Shown in pieces: positions 53,706 through 62,016 of a DNA stretch of 64,000 nucleotides. The position numbers and the translations under genes were made by a program. Source of the stretch: Bradyrhizobium sp. AUGA SZCCT0283 (lineage in GTDB: Bacteria > Pseudomonadota > Alphaproteobacteria > Rhizobiales > Xanthobacteraceae); assembly GCF_018130385.1 (NCBI RefSeq), contig NZ_JAFCLU010000031.1, positions 1-64,000 on the forward strand, read 5' to 3'. The stretch's first letter is position 1. Each line of letters starts with the position of its first letter. The notes under the pieces were generated by a model that was not told where the DNA came from, did no database searches, and saw nothing but the letters and a program-made list of their open reading frames with translations.

Positions 53706-54562
53706 CAACCTGCTTTGCGCTTGGAGGCGGGCTTGGCTGACTTGGATTTCTTGGCGGCCCTTGCCGGTTTTTCCGCTGGTGTACGCTGGCCGCCTTTGAT
53801 GCTTGCCCGGAGGGCATCCATTAGGTTGTAGACATTGCTGGGCGCCGTCTTTTTGGCCGCCTCGATAGGTTGGCCCTTTTGTTTCTTCTCCAGCAATTCC
53901 TGCAAAGCCGCTTCGTAATGATCCTCGAACTTCGCAGGTTCGAAGTGGCCAGCTTTCGTTTCCACGATGTGCTTGGCGAGATCGAGCATATCCTTGGTGA
54001 TCTTGACGTCCTGAATGTCGTCAAAATATTCGGCTGCATCGCGGACTTCGTAGGGGTAGCGCAGCAACATGCCCATCAATCCCTTGTCGCGTGCTTCGAG
54101 TGCGATGACATGTTCGCGGTTGGTAAGAACGACACGGCCGATGGCGACCTGATCGAGCGAACGTATGGTTTCGCGGATCACGGCGTAAGCATCGTGGCCG
54201 GCGTTGCCGTCCGGAACGATGTAGTAGGGGCGGACGAGATACAGATCATCGATCTCAGTGCGCGGTACGAACTCGTCGATCTCAATGGTGCGGGTGGATT
54301 CGAGCGCGATGTTCTCCAACTCATCCTTGGTAACTTCGAGATAGCGGTCCTTGTCGATCTGATAGCCTTTGATGATGTCGTCGTTAGACACCTCTTCGCC
54401 GGTGTCGGCGTCGACCTTGAGGTACCGAATCCGGTGCCCGGTCTTCTTATTGATCTGGTTGAAACTGATCTTCTCGGATTCCGAGGTCGCGGGAAACAAT
54501 GCGATTGGGCATGTCACGAGCGACAGCCGCAGAAAGCCCTTCCAATTGGCGCGCGGGGCCAT
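53705..54562 (-). CDS. ku: Non-homologous end-joining protein Ku
   Basis: A 285-aa Ku. ATG 54562 begins MAPRANWKGFLRLSLVTCPI, the standard N-terminus; GGAG lies 9 nt upstream and an in-frame ATG 15 nt earlier is less likely. The core has KTGHRIRYLKVDADTGEEV, YLEVTKDELENIALESTRTI and DDLYLVRPYYIVPDG, and the end is a Lys/Ala-rich tail (PARAAKKSKSAKPASKRKAG). Bacterial Ku forms a ring dimer on DNA ends and recruits ligase LigD. No ligD gene is in the window. The length and tail are normal for rhizobia, which often have several Ku copies. It is cotranslated with the SANT-like gene. Confidence 0.93.
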   Translation of the reverse strand: MAPRANWKGFLRLSLVTCPIALFPATSESEKISFNQINKKTGHRIRYLKVDADTGEEVSNDDIIKGYQIDKDRYLEVTKDELENIALESTRTIEIDEFVPRTEIDDLYLVRPYYIVPDGNAGHDAYAVIRETIRSLDQVAIGRVVLTNREHVIALEARDKGLMGMLLRYPYEVRDAAEYFDDIQDVKITKDMLDLAKHIVETKAGHFEPAKFEDHYEAALQELLEKKQKGQPIEAAKKTAPSNVYNLMDALRASIKGGQRTPAEKPARAAKKSKSAKPASKRKAG

Positions 54563-54633
54563 GAACTCAAACTCCACCTAATACTGAAGAATAGGCTCAA
54601 TATAGGCGGCAGAGGAGGAATTTGGAGTCCTGA

Positions 54634-54909
54634 TCAACAGTCCGGACAGCTATCGCCTATCGATCGCATGATCTCGTCCATCGCAGCGATACAAGCTTCA
54701 GGCGTGGCTCCCGGGAACGGGTTCCGCCAGGCCTCCTCACGGGCTCGGTTCCAAGCGTGGGGATCCGAACGGTCGCGTCGGTGACCGTGGTGCTCGCATT
54801 CGGTCACCGCGTGCTGCTCGATGAGAATCCCCAAAGCCCATCCCTCCAGGGATTGATAGGCAGGCCGACCAGCCGGCACGCTTGTCTTGCGCTTTGAGGA
54901 AGTCTTCAT
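54634..54909 (-). CDS. Hypothetical protein, 91 aa
   Basis: ATG 54909 encodes MKTSSKRKTSVPAGRPAYQS, LEGWALGILIEQHAVTECEH and AWNRAREEAWRNPFPGATPE, ending IGDSCPDC. The mixture of basic N-terminus and an acidic Cys-containing end occurs in small rhizobial proteins I cannot name. No strong ribosome binding site is seen. Confidence 0.55.
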   Translation of the reverse strand: MKTSSKRKTSVPAGRPAYQSLEGWALGILIEQHAVTECEHHGHRRDRSDPHAWNRAREEAWRNPFPGATPEACIAAMDEIMRSIGDSCPDC

Positions 54910-55148
54910 GGCGGCGGTCCCGAATCAAACTGACAGAGACAATTATATCATTCGGGGAAAGCATCCTGAGGAGAGCTTGTGCTTTGCCCGTTGTTCACAC
55001 CCTTGGGCGTCACTCACCGGCAACGCTATTGCTCGTCTTTTTCCAATTTTTCCTGGAACATAACCTATGTAAATGTGGGAACACCGGCCATTCCTATGCT
55101 CATCAAGCCGGGGAGGCGCCGTATTCAATTTCGTAATTTTTGACCCGG

Positions 55149-55178
55149 GGCCGCCGATCATATTATCGGCGGCCTTTT
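55149..55178 (+). terminator. Strong Rho-independent terminator
   Basis: GGCCGCCGAT/ATCGGCGGCC, a perfect 10-bp stem with a 6-nt loop, followed by TTTT. No clear plus-strand gene lies just before it. A 15-aa frame (ATG 55097) and an unassigned plus-strand transcript are candidates for what it ends. Confidence 0.75.
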
Positions 55179-55361
55179 GCTAAGAGCGCCTATGATCCGT
55201 CACGAGGTTCCGTTCGCGGTCCCGCTGATCTATGGCTCCTTCCGCTGAATTACTATTCAAGATGTTCGTCTAAAAGGAAAAAGGCGCCAAATTTATTTCC
55301 GGCTTTTCGGCGCTGACATGATCGCACGCGCATTGAAGCTTTGGGGGAGGCCGGAAGTTTT
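55179..55361. other. Intergenic region, nothing seen
   Basis: No gene or repeat recognised. Confidence 0.35.
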
Positions 55362-55625
55362 TTAGTCGCGCGGATCCGAAATGGTTAGAGCGAACTCGTC
55401 GACTGTGTACACGCGGCCGTCCGCGATGATAGTAACAAAAGCCATGCCTTGATCAAACAGGTCCCTTGCCGCCTTCAAGGCATCCAAGCGCGTCTCCTTG
55501 ATGACCTTCAAGACGCCTTCCGGCGCACGTGGTTTTCCCTGAACGATGAACACGACCTTCCCCAAACTGTCACCCGGGTCGAGCCTAACCGCCTGAAAGG
55601 GACAGGACAGTGGCAGAAAAATCAT
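55362..55625 (-). CDS. Hypothetical protein, 87 aa
   Basis: ATG 55625 gives a product whose conserved-looking part is VVFIVQGKPRAPEGVLKVIK, ETRLDALKAARDLFDQGM and VTIIADGRVYTVDEFALTI: a two-layer beta-alpha pattern. The first 20 residues may be upstream leader, as the start has no clear ribosome binding site. Not recognised. Confidence 0.5.
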   Translation of the reverse strand: MIFLPLSCPFQAVRLDPGDSLGKVVFIVQGKPRAPEGVLKVIKETRLDALKAARDLFDQGMAFVTIIADGRVYTVDEFALTISDPRD

Positions 55626-55770
55626 ACCGGTAAGGCGCTACAGCCGGTGGATAACGTACATCGACTAATATTTGTTATAGCAACCGGGCGACGGCGGACT
55701 TTGGCGGCCCTTTCTTTCGCCCGATTTCTGTCACCATCTTTCGAGTGTTTGATCTATGGGGAGAATTGAC

Positions 55771-55974
55771 GTGGCAATAGGTACAGTGAAGTGGCTTAGC
55801 GCGACAAAGGGCTATGGATTTATTCAGCCCGATACTGGCGGCAAGGACGTGTTCGTCCATATCTCGGCCGTCGAAAGAGCAGGTCTGAGCAATCTGAATG
55901 AGGGCGCGAAGGTAAGCTACGAAGTCGTAGTCAACCGCGGGAAAGAATCCGCCGAAAACCTCAGGGTAGGTTGA
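55771..55974 (+). CDS. Cold-shock protein (CspA family)
   Basis: A 67-aa cold-shock domain. GTG 55771 is chosen because GGGGAG lies 7 nt before it and includes the upstream ATG at 55756. Start is VAIGTVKWLSATKGYGFIQP; RNP1 is KGYGFIQ, RNP2 is VFVHISAVE. Normal length for the family. Such proteins bind single-stranded RNA or DNA and act as RNA chaperones. Followed by a hairpin-rich intergenic stretch to 56600. Confidence 0.92.
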   Translation: MAIGTVKWLSATKGYGFIQPDTGGKDVFVHISAVERAGLSNLNEGAKVSYEVVVNRGKESAENLRVG

Positions 55975-56607
55975 TCGTCGTACTCATCCAAATAGGACCG
56001 CCGATCGCGCTGGCGGCCACACCTGAAAACGGCCCCAGCACTCTGCGAGGAGGCAGCTGGAGCCGTCATTCCAATTCCAATACGCCGGGGGGTTCATGGC
56101 CGGCGCGGCGCTTTAACTCGCTCAACGTCCACTCGTTCCCATGCGAGCCGGCTCAAACGTCGGCCTGATATCGGCGGCTAATTAGGACACTCGTGCTGAC
56201 AGGTGTCCCACGTTATTGCCAATTTTTCCCGGTAAAAAGATCTCCGCTCTGTGGGCGCCTAAGGAGACGGAGCGGTCCCGGGCTACCAGTCCCACCGGGA
56301 TCGCTCCTTTGGGAGCTTCTACAGTTTCCTAGAATTTGCCAGTCGATCGCAAGCGCCAAGCCGCTCAATTGGTACGATGAGAAGGCAGACAGCCCTCATA
56401 GCTTAAGGCGCTCGCCGAAGTCCGGCTAAGGCCATGCGTTGTGATGCCCGCTTGGCCTTCGTCTTGTGGGAAGTCTCGGCGAGGAACGAGCGGCTTCATG
56501 TGGACTTGAATCGGGTGGCCAGTCTTTCCAAGCTGGTCTGGCACGGTCCCGCCGATATGCCCCAAGCCCCCAGAAGGTGGGGCCGTGCTCCAACTCGGAG
56601 AAATGTA
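55975..56607. other. Intergenic region with no clear gene
   Basis: Some GC-rich hairpins, for example GGGGGGTTCATGGCC near 56087 and GGTCCCGGGCTACCAGTCCCACCGGGATCG near 56273-56302. Nothing was assigned. Confidence 0.35.
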
Positions 56608-56769
56608 ATGCCAGAACCGAGCAAACAAGAGATCGACGCGCGAGCGTACCAACTTTGGGAAAAAGCCGGCCGGCCCGAAGGTCGGGAAGATGAGTTTTGG
56701 CACTTGGCTCAACAAGAGCTGCGCAATGAGGACAAATCCTCGCCAACGCGGACCCCTGACGCGCTGTAA
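56608..56769 (+). CDS. DUF2934 protein, 53 aa
   Basis: ATG 56608 has GGAG 7 nt upstream. MPEPSKQEIDARAYQLWEKA, GRPEGREDEFWHLAQQEL: the Pfam DUF2934 core with its IRxRAYxLWExxGRPxGxxxxHW pattern. Function unknown; these small proteins are common in rhizobia near stress genes. Confidence 0.82.
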   Translation: MPEPSKQEIDARAYQLWEKAGRPEGREDEFWHLAQQELRNEDKSSPTRTPDAL

Positions 56770-56984
56770 CGCAAATCGGGGAACCTACAGCGACCCGAGC
56801 ACCTGCCAGATGATCGCCAGCACCAAGAATACCAACATCGCGTAAGGGTCCTGCGGCCGATGCGGTTCACTCCAGAACGTCATACTCAAAGGCGACGCCT
56901 TCAAACCATTTTCCCGCGGCGTCCGTGGTGGCGAGGGCCGGACTGGCGCATTTCCCCAAGAGTGATTTTCTGCCGGCGCTGCAT

Positions 56985-57212
56985 TCAGTCTCGGCCGCCG
57001 GAAACTGGGTGATTGGCCAAGCTTTTCATAGCCGACCTTTCCTCGTTCAAGCGCCTTTCGATAAACCCACGCTCAAGGTCCGAAAGATCGGTCTCAAGCA
57101 GCCGCCGATATCGAGTGATGTTATTATCATGTGCGCGCAGACGGGCGACCTTCTCTTCACCTGAAATAGGATAAAGGAAACAGCTTGGAGTCAAAATAAG
57201 TACCACCGCCAT
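56985..57212 (-). CDS. Small helical protein of RYRRLL type, paralogue 1
   Basis: The helix HDNNITRYRRLLETDLSDLE followed by RGFIERRLNEERSAMKSLAN resembles that of the gene at 58055-58222. Start is uncertain: ATG 57212 adds 23 residues with no good motif. Small amphipathic proteins of this pattern occur in multiple copies in rhizobia; function unknown. Confidence 0.5.
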   Translation of the reverse strand: MAVVLILTPSCFLYPISGEEKVARLRAHDNNITRYRRLLETDLSDLERGFIERRLNEERSAMKSLANHPVSGGRD

Positions 57213-57215
57213 TCA

Positions 57216-57310
57216 TCGCGCCCAATTCTGCCAAGAATCAGACCCGCTTGAACAGGCCATTCCGCGGGTAATCCGTAGTGGTAAGGTCCGGCGTATGTTG
57301 CCTGGAAGTA
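57216..57310 (+). repeat. ~90-bp repeat, first copy
   Basis: GCGCCCAATTCTGCCAAGAATCAG ... GAACAGGCCATTCCG ... GGTAAGGTCCGGCG matches the second copy at 57906-57995 with about ten or more changes. Here the frame of the second copy's possible peptide is broken. Confidence 0.6.
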
Positions 57311-57326
57311 TCATGCGTCGGGCAGC

Positions 57327-57500
57327 CTATTCACTCCAAACGCGGTCGCCGCACTGCCCGCATTCAAATATATGAATGACGTCTCCGCTTTCACATTCCA
57401 TGATCGTTTTGAGGAGACTGAGCCTTCCCCCGCAGAAACGGCAGTCATGGTTTGATTGGTCCTGAACGGTGGCAATCTTCTCAGCTCGAAATAGCTCCAT
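57327..57500 (-). CDS. Zinc-ribbon microprotein, paralogue B
   Basis: ATG 57500 encodes a 57-aa protein: MELFRAEKIATVQDQSNHDC, RFCGGRLSLLKTIMECES, VIHIFECGQCGDRVWSE, with two CxxC pairs. It differs from the copy at 44065-44238 by about a dozen residues, and the DNA upstream (CCCCCC block) is also similar. Both copies are minus-strand and intact, while neighbours are broken, which suggests selection. Confidence 0.68.
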   Translation of the reverse strand: MELFRAEKIATVQDQSNHDCRFCGGRLSLLKTIMECESGDVIHIFECGQCGDRVWSE

Positions 57501-57870
57501 GGCGGCCCCCCCACAAAGGGTAGGGTACGGAGCACCGGTTTCGTCAGGCGTAATTGGGCAACGATTGATGTTACCAACAGTCCAGGCGATCACCGTCGCG
57601 ATCTATCCGCAATCTTACGGGGCCGATGTGTCATCGAACTTAATGCGTGTCTACTTTAATGAACGCGTTTTATCACCCAACGGATATTGCGCTCGCCCGG
57701 CCGGTTGCCGCTTTTTGTTGAGCTATGCGCAGGCTCAAACAGCGCTCGGGATTGGCGCCGCCGTGGCCGCAGACTTGGCCGGCATCTGATGCAATCTTGA
57801 TAAAACGTTAATCTCAGGTTGCTACGCATGGCCCAATCGCGGAAACCCGCCCAAGCCCCCGCGAGAGTAC

Positions 57871-57901
57871 GAAACCCGCCGATCTCAACCCGGCGGGTTT
57901 C
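57871..57901. terminator. Bidirectional terminator hairpin
   Basis: GAAACCCGCCG/CGGCGGGTTTC, an 11-bp perfect stem with a 9-nt loop. The end bases AAA and TTT would serve either strand weakly. Confidence 0.65.
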
Positions 57902-57904
57902 TAC

Positions 57905-58030
57905 ATGGCGCCCAACTCTGACAAGAATCAGCCGCAGTCTGAACAGGCCATTCCGGTGGGTGACCCGATGGTAAGGCCCGGCGCGTGTCATGCGGAACGG
58001 TCGCACGCCGGGCCGCCCTTGATCACATGA
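57905..58030 (+). CDS. Possible 41-aa peptide within the second repeat copy
   Basis: ATG 57905 gives MAPNSDKNQPQSEQAIPVGD, then PMVRPGACHAERSHAGPP. The frame is open over the repeat, unlike the first copy. The start lies directly after the terminator hairpin and lacks a clear ribosome binding site, so it may not be translated. Confidence 0.3.
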   Translation: MAPNSDKNQPQSEQAIPVGDPMVRPGACHAERSHAGPPLIT

Positions 58031-58054
58031 GGCCGCCTCAGTTGCGGCATTAAA

Positions 58055-58222
58055 CTAGGGATGTTTAGCATTTTCGCGGCCCTTTGGTGGGCTTGCGGAC
58101 ACGTCTTTGGCCTCTTCTTCGGCTAGGAGTTTCCGAATGATGGCTCGTTTGTCCTCATTCTTTTCCTCCTCAAGAAGCCGCCGGTAGCGACGGATATTCT
58201 CGTTGTGAATGAAGCGTTCCAT
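58055..58222 (-). CDS. Small helical protein of RYRRLL type, paralogue 2
   Basis: ATG 58222 gives a 55-aa product: MERFIHNENIRRYRRLLEEE, KNEDKRAIIRKLLAEEEAK and a basic tail. It is one charged amphipathic helix pair. Related to the gene at 56985-57212. GGGG 5-6 nt upstream. Confidence 0.6.
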   Translation of the reverse strand: MERFIHNENIRRYRRLLEEEKNEDKRAIIRKLLAEEEAKDVSASPPKGRENAKHP

Positions 58223-58511
58223 GGCGTGTACCCCGATACTCACTCACTGGACACCCAAGCTAAACAGTCATTCGGCGAAAGTTCAAATCACGATAAATAC
58301 GACCCCCGTTAGGGGCAATTACTCACCCCGCGCGCATTCCTGCGCAGTGTCAGCTTGGCAGCGTCCTTCGCAGGGACGGACTTCCGGGTGGACTGCCGGG
58401 CCATTTTCACGTCCCTCCTTTCTTTCTATTGATCATGAGAAACCTTCTATCACCCTGGCATCGTTGACAACGATTTCTCAATCGTAAGAAAGAGACGGAA
58501 AGGGAAACGGG

Positions 58512-58880
58512 ATGACGAAGGAAGCAAAGCGGAGCGGCCGCCCGATGAAAGCCCCGGCCCGGGGCAAGCGGGTGTCACTTGGTCTCAAGGTGACCGCAGA
58601 CGTCAAGCGAAAGATAGTTTCGGCTGCACGGGCCTCTGGTCGCACGCAGTCGCAAGAGGCAGAGGCCTTGATAGAGCGGGCGTTAACTTACGATTCCATG
58701 TTGGAAGCGATGCGGACAACCATGGCTGAGATCGCGCAGGGCAACGTCGAAGACGCATTTCGAAACCTCGGATACGGCACCATTCACTCCCCGTACGGCG
58801 ACGTTTGGGTGCCGCCTGGCTATCCGACGGAGCGGAGCGGCTTTATCGATCAGGAGGACGGCAATGAAGGGGACCGTTAG
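58512..58880 (+). CDS. Ribbon-helix-helix regulator (TraY/Arc-like)
   Basis: A 122-aa protein from ATG 58512. Basic start (MTKEAKRSGRPMKAPARGKR), then VSLGLKVTADVKRKIVSAAR, ASGRTQSQEAEALIERAL: the strand-helix-helix of Arc/TraY regulators, with GRTQSQEAE as the expected turn. The rest is acidic. Members regulate mobile elements or toxin-antitoxin operons. Its stop overlaps the next start by 17 nt. Confidence 0.75.
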   Translation: MTKEAKRSGRPMKAPARGKRVSLGLKVTADVKRKIVSAARASGRTQSQEAEALIERALTYDSMLEAMRTTMAEIAQGNVEDAFRNLGYGTIHSPYGDVWVPPGYPTERSGFIDQEDGNEGDR

Positions 58881-59136
58881 ACAGCGCTCGCCGGGCAGCT
58901 ACAACATTGTCATCTATCTCGGCAGAGACCCGATGACCAAAAAGAAAAAAATGGCACACCAGCACATTTCGCGGCACGAAACGTGTACGGGTTTGAGGCC
59001 GCAATCAGGCTACCGCTGGCATGTTTTGGCGGTTGTAAATGGAGTAGAGGGACCAACCTCTGCTGAAACCATTGCCAGTACACGAGCGGCGCCTACTCCT
59101 TGCAGTACACCGGGTTCGTGCCCGATCAACAGATAA
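58864..59136 (+). pseudogene. Tyrosine-recombinase N-terminal stub joined to an FN3-like segment
   Basis: ATG 58864 begins MKGTVRQRSPGSYNIVIYLG, RDPMTKKKK, the typical arm-binding start of phage/island integrases. After about 58955 the sequence turns into GLRPQSGYRWHVLAVVNGVE, GPTSAETIAST, which recalls an FN3 domain edge, and stops at 59136. The catalytic core is absent. Overlap with the ribbon-helix-helix gene suggests a former integrase operon. Confidence 0.5.
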
Positions 59137-59598
59137 TGACGTGCCGTAGCTGTCGAGTGGAAGGGGCGCCGGCTGCAGCCTATTGAATCACCAAACCATC
59201 GGACCATAAGTTACCGGTGAGGTAACCCCGCTTGATGGTGTTATGGTTCAATAGGTACACAGGCCACATCAAGTCCGAGCGTAATAACCGCGAATTCACG
59301 ACTCGCTATCACATCGGCGGAGGAGGCGTTGAAGTCGGACTATCCCGGTCGTTACGACCCGCGGTGAATTGTGCTTCGTCGCCGCCCGTGGCACCGAAAC
59401 GCGGCCGGGAAGCCTCGCCAAGTGCTTCGAGCCGCTGAAAGCGGCCGTAATACCTCTTAATGTGTCAACGCCTGAAAACATAGCGCTTCTTCTGCGAGGG
59501 ATGGAGCGTGTAACATGTCAGAGCCGGCAGTGGCATGGCGAGAAGGCGGCAGATAGATCGCCGGCCTGAATATGGGGGACGAGAAGGGAGTGGCTGCC
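59137..59598. other. Intergenic region before phaC
   Basis: About 460 nt. A small frame near 59232 is open but has no support. I saw no clear promoter box for phaC. Confidence 0.35.
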
Positions 59599-61380
59599 AT
59601 GACAAGCGACCACAAAATTGCTGCGCCTTTTGATCCGATCGTCTTGGCAGAACGATTTCAGACGCTGGCTACCAAAAGCCAGGCTGCAGTACAGGGATTC
59701 CTCGTAGACCGGCCAGACGTCGCCAATATCGGAATGGGCGATCCGGCCAAGATCGGTCAAGCCTTCTTTGAGCTGACAATCAACCTCATGGCCGATCCGC
59801 GACCGATCGCACGCGCGCAGATCGATGTTTGGGAACAGAGCGTCAGCCTGTGGGCGCGGACATTGCGACATCTGCTCGGCGGCGATCCCCGGCCGGTAAG
59901 CGCAACGGACAAACGCTTCAAACACCCCGAATGGGTCGAGAACGCTATATTTAGCTACATCCGAGACAGTTATCTACTTACCGCTCGCGCAATCCTCTCT
60001 ACCGTCCAAGGCGTAAAGGGGCTTGATGAGGAGACATCCAGGAAGGTCGAATTTTATACGAAGCAATTCGTCGATGCACTGTCGCCGTCGAATTTCGCGG
60101 CGACAAACCCTGAAGTGTTATCGAAGACGATCGAGACCGGCGGTGAGAACTTGCTCAGCGGCCTGACGAATTTGCTCAACGATCTGCAGCGCGGAAAGGG
60201 CCGCCTAAGCGTTACCATGACGGATATGAATGCGTTCCGCCTCGGCGAAAATATTGCGACGACGCCGGGCAAGGTCGTTTTCCAGAACGAGATGATCCAA
60301 CTCATTCAGTACACGCCGATAACAGAGCAGGTACATAAAACGCCCCTGTTGATCATTCCGCCATGGATCAACAAATTCTACGTTCTCGATCTCCAGCCAA
60401 AGAATTCGTTCATCCGCTGGTGTGTCGAACAGGGGCACACGGTGTTCGTCATCTCCTGGATCAATCCGGACGCACATCTGCGAGACAAGAGCTTCGAGCA
60501 CTACATGCTTGAGGGCGCCATCGCGGCGATGGCAGCAGTCGGGAAAGCAACTGGCGAGCGTGCAGTGAATTGCGTCGGATATTGTCTTGGCGGAACGCTG
60601 CTCGCATCGACGCTCGCTTATCTGGCAGCGAAAGGCGACGATCGTGTCCAGAGCGCGACCTACTTCGTCACGCTCGTCGACTTCGTGGAGTCCGGCGACA
60701 TGTCGGTGTTTATCGATACCGAGCAACTCGCGGCGCTCGAAGCGCGCATGAACGAGAAGGGCTACCTTGATGCGCAGGACATGGCGACGTCGTTCAATAT
60801 GTTACGCGCCAACGATCTCATCTGGTCGTTCGTCGTCGGCAACTACCTACTCGGCAAGGAGCCGGTCCCATTTGATCTCTTGTATTGGAATTCAGACGCG
60901 ACGCGCATGCCTGCGGCCATGCACTCGTTCTACCTGCGCAACATGTATCAGGAGAACAATCTGGCCAAACCTGGAGGCCTCACTCTCGCCGGCACGTCAA
61001 TCGATCTGCGGAAAATTACGACGCCGACATTTATTCTGGGTACGAAGGAAGATCATATCGCACCCTGGAAATCAGCTTATCGGGCAACGCAACTCTATGG
61101 TGGTCCGGTTGAGTTTGTACTCTCAGCGTCCGGCCACATGGCCGGAGTGATTAGTGCACCCGGTTCGAAATATGGCCACTGGACGAATTCGTCGAATCCC
61201 GCGACGGCCGACGAATGGTTCAAAACTGCGACGGAGCGCCGGAGTTCGTGGTGGCCCCACTGGAACGAGTGGGTGACGCCGTTCTCAGGTGGACAAGTCG
61301 CTGCCCGGATGCCTGGCGAGGGCCTGTCGGTCATCGAAGACGCGCCGGGATCCTATGTAAGGGTTCGCTCCGACGCATAG
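59599..61380 (+). CDS. phaC: Class I polyhydroxyalkanoate synthase
   Basis: A 593-aa enzyme. ATG 59599 (MTSDHKIAAPFDPIVLAERF) is chosen because AAGGGAG lies 8 nt upstream; ATG 59572 is also open. The N-terminal PhaC_N part has RFKHPEWVENAIFSYIRDSY, and the catalytic domain has PPWINKFYVLDLQPKNSFIR and GHTVFVISWINPD. The lipase-like box is VGYCLGGTLLAS (Cys nucleophile), the Asp is in GTKEDHIAPW, and the His in SASGHMAGVIS. The length is normal for class I. It polymerises 3-hydroxyacyl-CoA into storage polyester. No phaA, phaB or phaR gene lies nearby; the phasin gene is 26 kb upstream. It lies between the integrase stub and the tRNA scar, so it may be a mobile extra copy. Confidence 0.93.
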   Translation: MTSDHKIAAPFDPIVLAERFQTLATKSQAAVQGFLVDRPDVANIGMGDPAKIGQAFFELTINLMADPRPIARAQIDVWEQSVSLWARTLRHLLGGDPRPVSATDKRFKHPEWVENAIFSYIRDSYLLTARAILSTVQGVKGLDEETSRKVEFYTKQFVDALSPSNFAATNPEVLSKTIETGGENLLSGLTNLLNDLQRGKGRLSVTMTDMNAFRLGENIATTPGKVVFQNEMIQLIQYTPITEQVHKTPLLIIPPWINKFYVLDLQPKNSFIRWCVEQGHTVFVISWINPDAHLRDKSFEHYMLEGAIAAMAAVGKATGERAVNCVGYCLGGTLLASTLAYLAAKGDDRVQSATYFVTLVDFVESGDMSVFIDTEQLAALEARMNEKGYLDAQDMATSFNMLRANDLIWSFVVGNYLLGKEPVPFDLLYWNSDATRMPAAMHSFYLRNMYQENNLAKPGGLTLAGTSIDLRKITTPTFILGTKEDHIAPWKSAYRATQLYGGPVEFVLSASGHMAGVISAPGSKYGHWTNSSNPATADEWFKTATERRSSWWPHWNEWVTPFSGGQVAARMPGEGLSVIEDAPGSYVRVRSDA

Positions 61381-61966
61381 TCCCAAACGCAGACATTTGC
61401 CAGACGGCGTGCGATGACCATCGCCGATGGCATCATCAAACCCCCTGAAGGGTTACCCGGTGAGGGCATGGCGTATGGGCAACGACCACGTGAGACCTTG
61501 CAATTTGAAACCCCAGCAGAGAGAGACTTAACGCCTGTGTTGCGTCGACCGGTTGAGCCGGCAAGACAAGGGCGGACATCTATATTCCATAACCGTTGAT
61601 TGGCGAAGATCAGCTCTTCAGCCGCAGGCCATGCCGAGGTCGATCTACGAAAGAAGCCGACCAGGTCCGACGGTCGGGTGCATCCGGGGCTGACCCTACG
61701 CGGATGTTCTCTACTTTCTGCCGACGGACGACAACTGGCGGTCTTTTTTCTGCCCTGACAGGAAAGCGACAGCGCGACGATGATCAGGGTCCGGGGAACC
61801 CATGGTTTTCGTGCAGGGGCGCCCTCCGACCTTCGCACGTGGGACCCAACCTGCACCCCTTGGAGAAGTCCGGCGCATGTGCAACCTTACTGACCAAGGG
61901 TGCTTCCCGACGCTTACCCCGCCAAGATCGGCCCTTAGTCTAAAATCGAGAAATGCCTGATCTTGT
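61381..61966. other. Intergenic region between phaC and the tRNA fragment
   Basis: No gene is convincing. Positions 61818-61846 (GGCGCCCTCCGAC to CGCACGTGGGACC) resemble part of the tRNA fragment at 61967-62016 with several changes, a possible second degenerate copy. Confidence 0.35.
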
Positions 61967-62016
61967 TGGCGCACCCGACACGATTCGAACGTGGGACCTT
62001 TGCCTTCGGAGGGCAA
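61967..62016 (-). tRNA. 3' part of tRNA-Arg (anticodon CCG), probable attachment-site remnant
   Basis: On the minus strand the sequence starts with the anticodon stem-loop TTGCC-CTCCGAA-GGCAA (anticodon CCG), then AAGGTC. The T-arm CCACG-TTCGAAT-CGTGT has one mismatch, and the 3' acceptor strand is CGGGTGC-G-CCA. The 5' half (acceptor GCACCCG and D-arm) is absent: the upstream sequence is CCGACCACC, unlike a tRNA. Integrated islands often leave such 3' tRNA duplicates. No full tRNA-Arg is in the window. Confidence 0.65.

Noticed and set aside
53870..54784. 304-codon plus-strand frame opposite ku
   Set aside because: Mirror of the Ku gene, whose sequence is unmistakable.
54882..55136. 84-codon plus-strand frame before the terminator at 55149
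   Set aside because: Composition is unlike its neighbours and it lies opposite the 54634-54909 gene; the terminator may belong to a shorter unknown transcript.
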